DNA from: Flavobacteriales bacterium UBA2619
Lineage (GTDB): Bacteria > Bacteroidota > Bacteroidia > Flavobacteriales_D > Sanyastnellaceae
Reading direction: 5' to 3'
NCBI GenBank assembly: GCA_002339135.1
Contig: DDJR01000032.1
Span: 47,786-62,389 of the forward strand
Length of the DNA: 14,604 nt
The translations under genes were made by a program, and so were the position numbers. Below the pieces are notes generated by a model. The model did no database searches. It saw only the letters and a list, made by a program, of their open reading frames with translations, and was not told the DNA's origin. Positions 1-7,012 of the stretch are shown piece by piece (positions within the stretch are counted from its first letter, which is position 1; each line of letters begins with the position of its first letter).

Positions 1-9
1 AGGGCTAGT

Positions 10-1026
10 TTAAACACTTCGCTTTAACACGATTTGCTTTAAACATTCAACCCAAGTTTCGCTGTCGTTTAAACTTTCAACAAGTTGTATTTTTTCACCC
101 CCACACTTTTCAAATAATTCTTGATATTCATCTCCTATTTCAATAATGGTTTCAAGACAATCTGCTACAAAAGCGGGAGAGAAAACCAAAATGTTTTTCT
201 TCCCTTCTTTGGCCAAATTTTCGATCACAACATCTGAAAATGGCTCAATCCATCCCCCACCCAGCCTCGATTGGAAGCAAACAGTAAAATCTGACTCTTT
301 AAATTGAAATCGTTTGGACAACTGAATTGCTGTCTCATAACAACTCGCTTTATAACAAAATAAATTGGCGTCATTGATCCCATTTTCGCAATCATTATCC
401 TTGCATATTCCATCTTTGTAAACCTTGTCCACATGTCTTTCTGGAAGTCCATGAAAACTAAACAATACATGATCATAATCCTTAAAATTGTATTTTCTTC
501 CATTTTCTTCACAAGCTTGAAGGAACAATTCGTGATCAAAAAATTGCGAAACCAGACTGATTTCTGGAATGACCCACCACTTTTTGATGACATCCATGGC
601 CAATTCGAGCACTGAACCATTTGTGGCAGAAGCATATTGTGGAAAAAGAGGTAAAATGATAATCTGCTTGAAATTTTTATCTTCCCAGCTTGATAAAATC
701 TTTTTAAATGAAGGGTTTTTATACCGCATTCCAAAATCCACATGATACTCATCGCCCAAGGAAGATTGTAATTTTTTACATACACTTTCTGTGTGATAAA
801 TAATTGGCGATCCTTTTTCACTCCACAAATCTTGATAAATTTTCGCTGATTTGGGAGCGCGAAAAGGCACGATAATCGCATTCACTAAAATCAATCTTAA
901 CATCCAAAAAATATCAATGACTCTTTTGTCATTCAAAAACTGAAAAAGGTAGCTTCGGACATCTCTCGTACGAGGACTATCAGGTGTTCCTAGATTCACC
1001 AATAACACGCCTATTTTTGCTTGCAT
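10..1026 (-). CDS. hemH: Ferrochelatase (protoporphyrin IX type), probable [2Fe-2S] protein
   Basis: Inserts Fe2+ into protoporphyrin IX, the last step of protohaem synthesis. The 338-residue protein begins with the family motif GVLLVNLGTPDSP (residues 6-18). It has the catalytic histidine in SFHGLP (His192) and the conserved acidic stretch around VADCLETI (Glu292). Four cysteines lie in one internal segment, Cys208, Cys213, Cys224 and Cys229 (C-x4-C-x10-C-x4-C). This matches the class of bacterial ferrochelatases, known from Myxococcus, whose [2Fe-2S] cluster is held by an internal segment of about 20 residues; cluster binding here is inferred. ATG start at 1026, stop TAA at 10-12. It lies 138 bases downstream of, and in the same direction as, the AraC-type regulator. 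I saw no good promoter box directly upstream, so co-transcription with the regulator is possible. Function is near certain. Confidence 0.97.
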   Translation of the reverse strand: MQAKIGVLLVNLGTPDSPRTRDVRSYLFQFLNDKRVIDIFWMLRLILVNAIIVPFRAPKSAKIYQDLWSEKGSPIIYHTESVCKKLQSSLGDEYHVDFGMRYKNPSFKKILSSWEDKNFKQIIILPLFPQYASATNGSVLELAMDVIKKWWVIPEISLVSQFFDHELFLQACEENGRKYNFKDYDHVLFSFHGLPERHVDKVYKDGICKDNDCENGINDANLFCYKASCYETAIQLSKRFQFKESDFTVCFQSRLGGGWIEPFSDVVIENLAKEGKKNILVFSPAFVADCLETIIEIGDEYQELFEKCGGEKIQLVESLNDSETWVECLKQIVLKRSV

Positions 1027-1038
1027 ATCTTTAAAATT

Positions 1039-1056
1039 TTGGACCCACTTGGACCC
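1039..1056. repeat. Direct repeat TTGGACCC x2, one helical turn apart, upstream of hemH
   Basis: TTGGACCC occurs at 1039-1046 and again at 1049-1056, a spacing of exactly 10 bases. It ends 13 bases before the hemH start codon on the minus-strand side. Direct repeats at helical spacing are typical of AraC-family binding sites, and an AraC-family gene is adjacent, but regulatory function is only inferred. Confidence 0.35.
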
Positions 1057-1164
1057 GAGCTTGATTCAAAACAGATTGCCCTAGAATGAACGAAAATTCA
1101 ACCAATTCTGGCATCCAACAGTGATTGAAAGTTTGAACCCCAACTTGTAATACTCTCATCACAA

Positions 1165-2061
1165 CTAACGAAGATTGGTTTGAGATGTAACGTAACGTTT
1201 CGGCGTAATGCCATATTTCTTTTTAAACGAGGTAATAAAATGACTTGCAGAACTGTATCCCAAGTTTCCACCAACCTCATTGATGTTGAATTTTCCAGAG
1301 TCTAAAAGCTTTCTAGAATACTCCATCTTGTAATTGAATAAAAAAGTAAAGACTGAACTTCCATAGACCTGCTTGAATCCTTGCTTCAATTTTTTCAGAT
1401 TTAGGCCCACTTCTTCAGACAATTCGACCAATGAAGGTGGGTCAATCATCCGATCAAGGACAATGTCCTTCGCCTTCTTGACTTTAGACAGATACTCGTC
1501 ATCCATTAAAAATGGACAAGATTTAACCACTTCGGCACTTTGATTGAAATACACGCTAATCAATTCGTAGGCCTTGCCTTTCAAATAAAGCGGCTGAAGG
1601 TGGTCCTGAAAATGAAATTTGTTGATTTGATTTAAGACAAGTATCGTTTCTGGTGAGATGGGACTTTGATTGTAATATTTCTTGTCCTTGTGCTCTTCAT
1701 TAAGAAACGGGATGTTTTTCGCCACTTCTGAGAAAAAACTATGAAAAAGTACGATTTTTACAAAAAGAGAGATCACTCTTCCGCCTGTTGGGATCTCTAT
1801 ATCTAGTGGTAAATTTTGGGTTGGGTTGTAAATCAGCAGACTTTGCTCCTGAAGAACATCTATGGAATAGTTCTTTTGATTGAAGTGGACTTTGACATTT
1901 TTCTCCAACACAAAATGAAATTGAATGTACTCTGCAGACAACTCTTGCAAAAGATAGTTACAACGCTCATCTAACTGACTGATATTAAGTAAAATCAAAC
2001 CCTCATCGAGCATGAACAATTCCGAAGAACTTTCAGCGATATTTAATTTCAGCTCTTTCAC
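1165..2061 (-). CDS. AraC-family transcriptional regulator next to the haem genes
   Basis: DNA-binding regulator of 298 residues. The C-terminal ~100 residues form the two helix-turn-helix units of the AraC family: first unit around residues 209-232 (SLVELSEEVGLNLKKL), second around 256-281 (NEVGGNLGYSSASHF), followed by the typical ending YGITPKRY. The N-terminal ~190 residues have no motif I recognise and probably sense a ligand or mediate dimerisation. The frame opens with GTG at 2061, only one codon after an in-frame stop, so GTG is the longest start; the ATG at 2013 would give 282 residues. It is divergent from hemA and upstream of hemH in the same direction. This placement, which I recall as common in flavobacteria, suggests it controls haem synthesis, but its targets and signal are unknown. 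Confidence 0.9.
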   Translation of the reverse strand: MKELKLNIAESSSELFMLDEGLILLNISQLDERCNYLLQELSAEYIQFHFVLEKNVKVHFNQKNYSIDVLQEQSLLIYNPTQNLPLDIEIPTGGRVISLFVKIVLFHSFFSEVAKNIPFLNEEHKDKKYYNQSPISPETILVLNQINKFHFQDHLQPLYLKGKAYELISVYFNQSAEVVKSCPFLMDDEYLSKVKKAKDIVLDRMIDPPSLVELSEEVGLNLKKLKQGFKQVYGSSVFTFLFNYKMEYSRKLLDSGKFNINEVGGNLGYSSASHFITSFKKKYGITPKRYVTSQTNLR

Positions 2062-2084
2062 TATTTAGACTGGTTATAAATATG

Positions 2085-2100
2085 CCACCAATAAGGGTGG
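2085..2100. repeat. Short inverted repeat in the regulator's leader
   Basis: CCACC (2085-2089) and GGTGG (2096-2100) are perfect inverted arms around a six-base loop. They sit between the proposed promoter of the AraC-type gene and its GTG start. It could be an operator or a small leader hairpin; with five-base arms chance is a real alternative. Confidence 0.25.
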
Positions 2101-2121
2101 AATAGTCAGTAAAACATACAA

Positions 2122-2129
2122 CAAAGATA
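2122..2129 (-). promoter_or_regulatory. Candidate -7 box for the AraC-type gene
   Basis: Read on the minus strand this is TATCTTTG, a full match to the Bacteroidota -7 consensus TAnnTTTG. No TTG -33 element lies at the usual 17-23 base distance; the nearest, at 2143-2145, is only 13 bases away. Transcription would start near 2115, giving a leader of about 55 bases before the GTG. Confidence 0.4.
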
Positions 2130-2202
2130 AATTAAAATCAGCCAAAACCTATTGTGATATTAAAAGTCCTACCAACGTTATTTCCACACTTAAAATTCAA
2201 AG

Positions 2203-2210
2203 TATTTTTG
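2203..2210 (+). promoter_or_regulatory. Candidate -7 box of the hemACDEBN operon promoter
   Basis: TATTTTTG fits the Bacteroidota consensus TAnnTTTG. The -33 region is weak (TTT at 2181-2183, 19 bases upstream). Transcription would begin roughly at 2216, about 20 bases before the hemA ATG at 2237, and there is no Shine-Dalgarno sequence, as expected in this phylum. The motif ATTGTGA at 2151-2157 lies about 45 bases upstream of this box and might be an activator site. Confidence 0.5.
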
Positions 2211-2236
2211 TATTATCAAGGTAATAAAAAGCCTCA

Positions 2237-3496
2237 ATGCACAAAAGCAAAAATATCAATGACTTTATTGTCATTGGAGTATCTTACAAAAAGACCGAGA
2301 CTGAAACTCGAGGCCTTTACAGTTTGTCTAAAGACTCTCAAAAGAAAGTCATACTCGAACTTCTTCAATTGGGAGGAGATAATATTCTTGTCATGTCAAC
2401 TTGCAATAGAACTGAAATCTATTGTGAAGGACTGACATCCTCAAAACTCCAAGAGGTCTTGTCAAAAATATCTGGAGGCTCTTTAGATATACTCAATCAA
2501 ATCGCTTTTGTCAAAGAAGGCATTTCTGCTATCAAGCACATGTTCTCTGTTGGCTGTGCTTTAGACTCCCAAATTATAGGTGACTTTGAAATCATCGGTC
2601 AAGTAAAAAAATCTTTTGCCCTTTCTCTGGAGACTCAAAGTTCCAATACCCTTCTTCACAGATTGGTGAATTTTGTCATCAAAGCCAGCAAGCGAATTAA
2701 AAGCGAAACACATTTAAGTTCAGGAGCAACCTCTGTAGCGTTTAGCGGAGTTCAATACATTAGAGATCATGTAGAGGAATTGGAGTCTAAAAAAATCATG
2801 CTTTTCGGTCTTGGGAAAATGGGCTCCAACACATGCGAAAATCTGGTCAAGCACTCCAAGCACAACAGCATTACACTCATTAACAGAAGCGAAGAAAAGT
2901 CCATTAATCTTAGCAAAAAATACAATGTCGTCAGTCGTGACATCACCTCACTTCAGGATGAAATTGACGTGTGTGACATTATGTTTGTTGCTACTGGCGC
3001 TCAAGAGTATACTGTAACTCCCCAAATGCTGCATCGAAAAAAGCCGATTTTAATTCTCGATTTAAGCCTTCCTCGCAACGTAGACCCCAAGGCTGAATCT
3101 TTAGAACATGTCACGATCATACATCTTGATGAATTAAGTCAGCTGGCCAACAAAGTTCTTGCGGACAGACTTACACACCTCCCAATGGCTTTAGAAATTC
3201 TCAAAGAAGAATATGCAGAATTCAAGGAATGGCTAGATTCGAGAAAGATTGTTCCGGTTTTAAACGCGCTCAATACAAAAATCAAAGGTTACAGAGACAA
3301 CGAGTTGAGTAAGATTCTTAAAGATGTGGACGCATCGCAACATTCAAACATCGTTGCAGTCACTGACAAGCTTGTACTTAAGATAACAGGGCAAATTGCC
3401 AATCACTTGCGCAACAACAGCACCAAACCAGAATCTGACATTGCAGCCATTCAAGACATCTTCAAGCTAGAAGGATTACAGCAAGACAATGATTAG
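2237..3496 (+). CDS. hemA: Glutamyl-tRNA reductase
   Basis: Reduces the glutamate of Glu-tRNA to glutamate-1-semialdehyde with NADPH, the committed first step of the C5 pathway to haem. The 419-residue length fits the family. The catalytic cysteine is Cys56 in MSTCNRTEIY. The region around residues 109-124 (LDSQIIGDFEIIGQVK) is the family signature that precedes the NADPH domain, and the nucleotide-binding loop is GLGKMG at 191-196. The helical C-terminal dimerisation region is present. First gene of a six-gene operon; its TAG stop overlaps hemC by 8 bases. It is divergent from the AraC-type regulator across a 175-base region that contains candidate promoters for both. The partner enzyme HemL, which takes over the unstable product, is not encoded in the window. 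Confidence 0.97.
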   Translation: MHKSKNINDFIVIGVSYKKTETETRGLYSLSKDSQKKVILELLQLGGDNILVMSTCNRTEIYCEGLTSSKLQEVLSKISGGSLDILNQIAFVKEGISAIKHMFSVGCALDSQIIGDFEIIGQVKKSFALSLETQSSNTLLHRLVNFVIKASKRIKSETHLSSGATSVAFSGVQYIRDHVEELESKKIMLFGLGKMGSNTCENLVKHSKHNSITLINRSEEKSINLSKKYNVVSRDITSLQDEIDVCDIMFVATGAQEYTVTPQMLHRKKPILILDLSLPRNVDPKAESLEHVTIIHLDELSQLANKVLADRLTHLPMALEILKEEYAEFKEWLDSRKIVPVLNALNTKIKGYRDNELSKILKDVDASQHSNIVAVTDKLVLKITGQIANHLRNNSTKPESDIAAIQDIFKLEGLQQDND

Positions 3497-4382
3497 AATT
3501 GGCACCCGAGACAGTGTTCTGGCCCTTTGGCAAGCCAACAAAGTGAAAGCGTTATTAGAAGCTGAAGACCATGCGTGCTCAATTGTAAAAATTAAATCGC
3601 AGGGAGACCTCATTCTTGACAAGCCATTGTATGAAATCGGCATCACTGGTGTTTTCACAAAGACACTTGATGCAGCTCTTCTTCGCAATGACATCGACAT
3701 TGCCGTTCACAGCATGAAGGATGTTCCAACACTTTTACCCAAAGGTCTTGTTGAGTTTGCTGTTCTAGAACGTGAAAACCCATTTGACGTCCTTGTGAAA
3801 GGTCCTGGAGGAAGCAACGCTATTGCAACGGGAAGTCTTCGAAGAAAAGCACAGTGGCTTCATCGTTATCCCAATCATGAAATTGTGGGGATTCGAGGCA
3901 ACATCAATACGAGAATGAAGAAGGTTGCTTCAAGCGACTATGTGGGAGCTATTTTTGCCAAATCAGGTCTCATGAGAACCAACATTTTGCCAGAAAACGC
4001 TGAAGTTTTAGAATGGATGGTTCCAGCCCCGGCACAAGGAGCTCTTGTGATTGTTGGCAAATCAGATGACATTGAATTGAATCAGAAAGTCAACAGGCTA
4101 AATCACCATGAATCGCAACTCGCAGTGAGTATCGAGAGAGCCTTTTTAAAAACCCTTGAAGGGGGATGTACTGCTCCTATTGGCGCTCTGGCAATTGTTA
4201 CAGGAAATAATGTTAGATTTACGGGCATCATCAATTCATTAGATGGACATACTGAACTGAAGATTGAAAAGACATCCGAAGATGCAAGAATGGAATTGGG
4301 TGAAATATATGCCCAAGAACTTCTGAGCTCTGGTGGAAAAGAACTCATGAAGGACATCAAATCACAGGCTGATGAAAAATAA
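3489..4382 (+). CDS. hemC: Porphobilinogen deaminase (hydroxymethylbilane synthase)
   Basis: Joins four porphobilinogen molecules into hydroxymethylbilane. The protein is 297 residues, close to family length. It starts with the typical IRIGTRDSVLALWQA and has HSMKDVPT with the catalytic Asp78, the arginine motifs GSLRRKAQWL (115-124) and GIRGNINTRM (134-143) that bind substrate carboxylates, and Cys227 in LEGGCTAPIGA, which carries the dipyrromethane cofactor. The ATG at 3489 lies inside the hemA 3' end (8-base overlap), and the next gene, hemD, starts 11 bases before its stop, so translation is probably coupled. Cytoplasmic enzyme; all key residues are intact. Confidence 0.97.
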   Translation: MIRIGTRDSVLALWQANKVKALLEAEDHACSIVKIKSQGDLILDKPLYEIGITGVFTKTLDAALLRNDIDIAVHSMKDVPTLLPKGLVEFAVLERENPFDVLVKGPGGSNAIATGSLRRKAQWLHRYPNHEIVGIRGNINTRMKKVASSDYVGAIFAKSGLMRTNILPENAEVLEWMVPAPAQGALVIVGKSDDIELNQKVNRLNHHESQLAVSIERAFLKTLEGGCTAPIGALAIVTGNNVRFTGIINSLDGHTELKIEKTSEDARMELGEIYAQELLSSGGKELMKDIKSQADEK

Positions 4383-5007
4383 GCCTAGAATTCTATCAAC
4401 AAAAATCTTAAGCCAAGAATTATGTGAAAAGATTCATGACTCAGGTTTTGACTTGATTCAAATGGATTTTATTGAAATTGTCAAGAGTCAAGCACAACAG
4501 AAAATTGACAACCAAGCGGTGATGATCAGCAGCAAAAATGCAGCAGATTTTATAGATTTACATGGCCGTGACATTTATTGTGTTGGTCAAAAAACCCAGG
4601 TTGCTATCGAGGCAAATGACGTGCAAGTTTCTAGAGTGTTTTCAGACTCTCAAGAAATGGCTCTCCATGTCGCCTCAAAATATAAAACTGCAACCTTTAT
4701 TTGTGGGGTGAGACGGATGAATCGTGTTCACGAAGTGTTTCAAGAGATGGGGGGAGAGCTTCAAATTATTGAAGCTTACAACACCTTACTTACACCCTCC
4801 GCGGTACCAGGATATTTCTCATTGGTTTTGTTTTTCAGTCCCAGTGGTGTTGAAAGTTTTTTTGCCGACAACTCGTTTGACGGAACCGCAATTTGCATTG
4901 GCAACACAACACGTTGTGAAGTGTTGAAACACATCAAACAGGCTGATGTATCTAACACTACCACGATAGAATCAGTTGTTGACAAAGCTATAGAAACAAG
5001 GATATGA
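4372..5007 (+). CDS. hemD: Uroporphyrinogen-III synthase
   Basis: Closes hydroxymethylbilane with inversion of ring D to give uroporphyrinogen III. The family is poorly conserved, but the 211-residue protein has its usual landmarks: the ILSTK start, ISSKNA (52-57, equivalent to the FTSxNAV motif), VGQKT (71-75), YNT (136-138), FSPSGVESF (155-163) and IGNTT (176-180). Residues 1-35 and 143-205 would form one lobe and the middle part the other. It starts within hemC (11-base overlap) and its TGA stop overlaps the hemE start (ATGA). The position between hemC and hemE supports the call. It is somewhat shorter than the common 240-260 residues. Confidence 0.92.
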   Translation: MKNKPRILSTKILSQELCEKIHDSGFDLIQMDFIEIVKSQAQQKIDNQAVMISSKNAADFIDLHGRDIYCVGQKTQVAIEANDVQVSRVFSDSQEMALHVASKYKTATFICGVRRMNRVHEVFQEMGGELQIIEAYNTLLTPSAVPGYFSLVLFFSPSGVESFFADNSFDGTAICIGNTTRCEVLKHIKQADVSNTTTIESVVDKAIETRI

Positions 5008-6029
5008 TGAAAAACGATTTATTTTTAAGAGCTCTTAAAGGAGAAAGCGTGGACCGACCTCCAGTTTGGATGATGAGACAAGCAGGGAGGTACTTGCCTG
5101 ATTTCATGAAACTCAAAGCCAAATATGATTTCTTTACACGTTGCAGGACTCCTGAATTGGCCACGGAGATTACGGTGATGCCCATTCATCAAATAGGCAC
5201 CGATGCCGCGATACTTTTCTCTGACATTCTTGTCGTTCCACAGGCGATGGATTTGCCATTCGAAATGAAAGCAGACATCGGCCCTTGGTTACAAAAACCT
5301 ATCAGCTCAGCTGCTGATGTCAACAAAATCAGAGTGCCCAACGTTGAAGAGAAGTTGGATTATGTGATGGAAGCCATTAAGATGACCAAGTCCGAACTTG
5401 ACAACGAAGTTCCACTGATAGGTTTTGCGGGATCTCCTTGGACAATAATGTGCTATTCAGTTGAAGGTCATGGGTCTAAGACGTTCAATAAAGCCAAAGG
5501 GTTTTGTTTTTCTCAACCTGAGGCAGCGCATCAGCTCTTACAGAAAATTACAGACACGACGATCATGTATTTGAAAGCAAAAGTCCGAAGCGGTGTTGAT
5601 GCAGTCCAAATATTTGACAGCTGGGGCGGTGTGCTTTCACCCGCAGATTATCAAGTATTCTCATGGCCATATATCCAGCAAATCATTGATGCTTTGAAGG
5701 AAGAAGCTCCTGTCATTGTTTTTGGAAAGGGATGTTGGTTTGCACTAGAAGAAATGGCGACAAGCGGTGCAAGTGCTCTGGGTGTAGATTGGACGATTAC
5801 TCCAGAAAACGCGAGAGCTTTTTCGAATAGAAACATAACATTGCAAGGAAATTTTGACCCCTCTAGACTCCTCTCTCCGATTCCAGAAATCGAAAGAGGT
5901 GTCAAGGACATGATCGACCGATTTGGAAAAGACAAATACATTGCAAACTTAGGCCACGGAATCTTACCCAACATACCTGTAGAAAACGCTCAAGCCTTCG
6001 TAAATGCTGTGAAAAACTACAAGTCATGA
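5004..6029 (+). CDS. hemE: Uroporphyrinogen decarboxylase
   Basis: Removes four carboxyl groups from uroporphyrinogen III to give coproporphyrinogen III. At 341 residues it has normal length. Both family signatures are present: RPPVWMMRQAGRYLP at 18-32 with the substrate-binding arginine and glutamine, and GFAGSPWTIMCYSVEG at 140-155 with the active-site tyrosine (Tyr151). Asp74 in LFSDIL is the key pyrrole-binding aspartate, and the C-terminal NLGHGI (315-320) carries the conserved histidine. The start is ATG ATG; the first ATG overlaps the hemD stop as ATGA, while the second gives a protein one residue shorter. The stop overlaps the hemB start in the same way. Confidence 0.97.
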   Translation: MMKNDLFLRALKGESVDRPPVWMMRQAGRYLPDFMKLKAKYDFFTRCRTPELATEITVMPIHQIGTDAAILFSDILVVPQAMDLPFEMKADIGPWLQKPISSAADVNKIRVPNVEEKLDYVMEAIKMTKSELDNEVPLIGFAGSPWTIMCYSVEGHGSKTFNKAKGFCFSQPEAAHQLLQKITDTTIMYLKAKVRSGVDAVQIFDSWGGVLSPADYQVFSWPYIQQIIDALKEEAPVIVFGKGCWFALEEMATSGASALGVDWTITPENARAFSNRNITLQGNFDPSRLLSPIPEIERGVKDMIDRFGKDKYIANLGHGILPNIPVENAQAFVNAVKNYKS

Positions 6030-7012
6030 ATGGATTAAAGCGTCCACGTAGACTTAGAGTGAACCAATCAATGCGGGATTTAGTCGCTGAAAACCGCTTG
6101 AGCCTTAATGACCTCATAACACCTCTATTTGTCATTGAAGGGAAAGGACAAGAACATGAAATACCGTCCATGCCTGGGTACTTCAAGCAAAGCTTAGATC
6201 TTACAATTGAAGAGGTGAAAAAGCTCTATGGGATGGGACTTAAGTCCGTGCTTTTATTTGTACAGGTTCGAGAATCTTTAAAGGACAACAAAGGTGAAGA
6301 GGCAATGAATGCTGAAGGTCTCATGCAACAAACTGTTAGAGCCATCAAGTCTGCTGTACCTCAAATGGTGGTGATGACAGATGTAGCTCTAGACCCCTAT
6401 TCCTCATGGGGACATGACGGAATCGTTCAGGATGGTGAAGTGGTTAATGACCCTACTGTTGAAGTACTGGCAGAAATAGCTTTAAGTCATGCACATGCAG
6501 GTGCTGACATCGTCGCTCCCAGTGACATGATGGATGGAAGAATTGCTGCGATTCGAAAACGTCTTGACAGTGAGGGATTTCATAACACTGGAATTATGAG
6601 TTACAGCGTAAAGTATGCATCAAGTTTCTATGGCCCATTTCGTGATGCACTGGACTCTAAGCCGGGGTTTGGCGACAAGAAGACCTACCAAATGAATCCT
6701 GCAAATTCGATTGAAGGTGTCAAGGAGGCTTTGCTGGATATTGAAGAAGGTGCCGATATCGTTATGGTTAAACCTGGGCTGCCCTATCTTGACATGGTTT
6801 TAAGAGTGAAAGAAGTGTCGGAGGTTCCCGTCTCAGCTTACCATGTTAGTGGAGAATATGCCATGGTTAAGGCAGCAGCAGAAAAAGGTTGGATTGATGA
6901 AGATGCAGTCATTCTTGAAAGTCTACTGAGCTTTAAAAGAGCTGGTGCAGATTTAATTGCCACTTACTTTTCGAGAGATGCTGTTAGAATTCTAAAAAAC
7001 ACAGAACTTTGA
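6026..7012 (+). CDS. hemB: Delta-aminolevulinic acid dehydratase (porphobilinogen synthase), aspartate-rich type
   Basis: Condenses two 5-aminolevulinate molecules into porphobilinogen. The 328-residue protein carries the two active-site lysines: Lys196 in MSYSVKYAS and the Schiff-base Lys249 in VMVKPGLPYLD. At residues 119-133 the metal region reads DVALDPYSSWGHDGI, with aspartates (119, 123, 131) where zinc enzymes have cysteines. This is the arrangement of magnesium/potassium-type enzymes such as that of Pseudomonas, so a catalytic zinc is unlikely. The ATG start overlaps the hemE stop by 4 bases, and its TGA overlaps the TTG start of hemN. In pathway order it acts before hemC, so gene order does not follow reaction order at this place. 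Confidence 0.97.
   Translation: MNGLKRPRRLRVNQSMRDLVAENRLSLNDLITPLFVIEGKGQEHEIPSMPGYFKQSLDLTIEEVKKLYGMGLKSVLLFVQVRESLKDNKGEEAMNAEGLMQQTVRAIKSAVPQMVVMTDVALDPYSSWGHDGIVQDGEVVNDPTVEVLAEIALSHAHAGADIVAPSDMMDGRIAAIRKRLDSEGFHNTGIMSYSVKYASSFYGPFRDALDSKPGFGDKKTYQMNPANSIEGVKEALLDIEEGADIVMVKPGLPYLDMVLRVKEVSEVPVSAYHVSGEYAMVKAAAEKGWIDEDAVILESLLSFKRAGADLIATYFSRDAVRILKNTEL

Noticed and set aside
225..881. 218-codon minus-strand frame inside hemH
   Set aside because: It overlaps the conserved hemH frame throughout and has no motif or plausible composition.
2154..2435. 93-codon plus-strand frame across the hemA start
   Set aside because: It overlaps the hemA promoter region and the N-terminal coding region, which has clear family motifs in its own frame.
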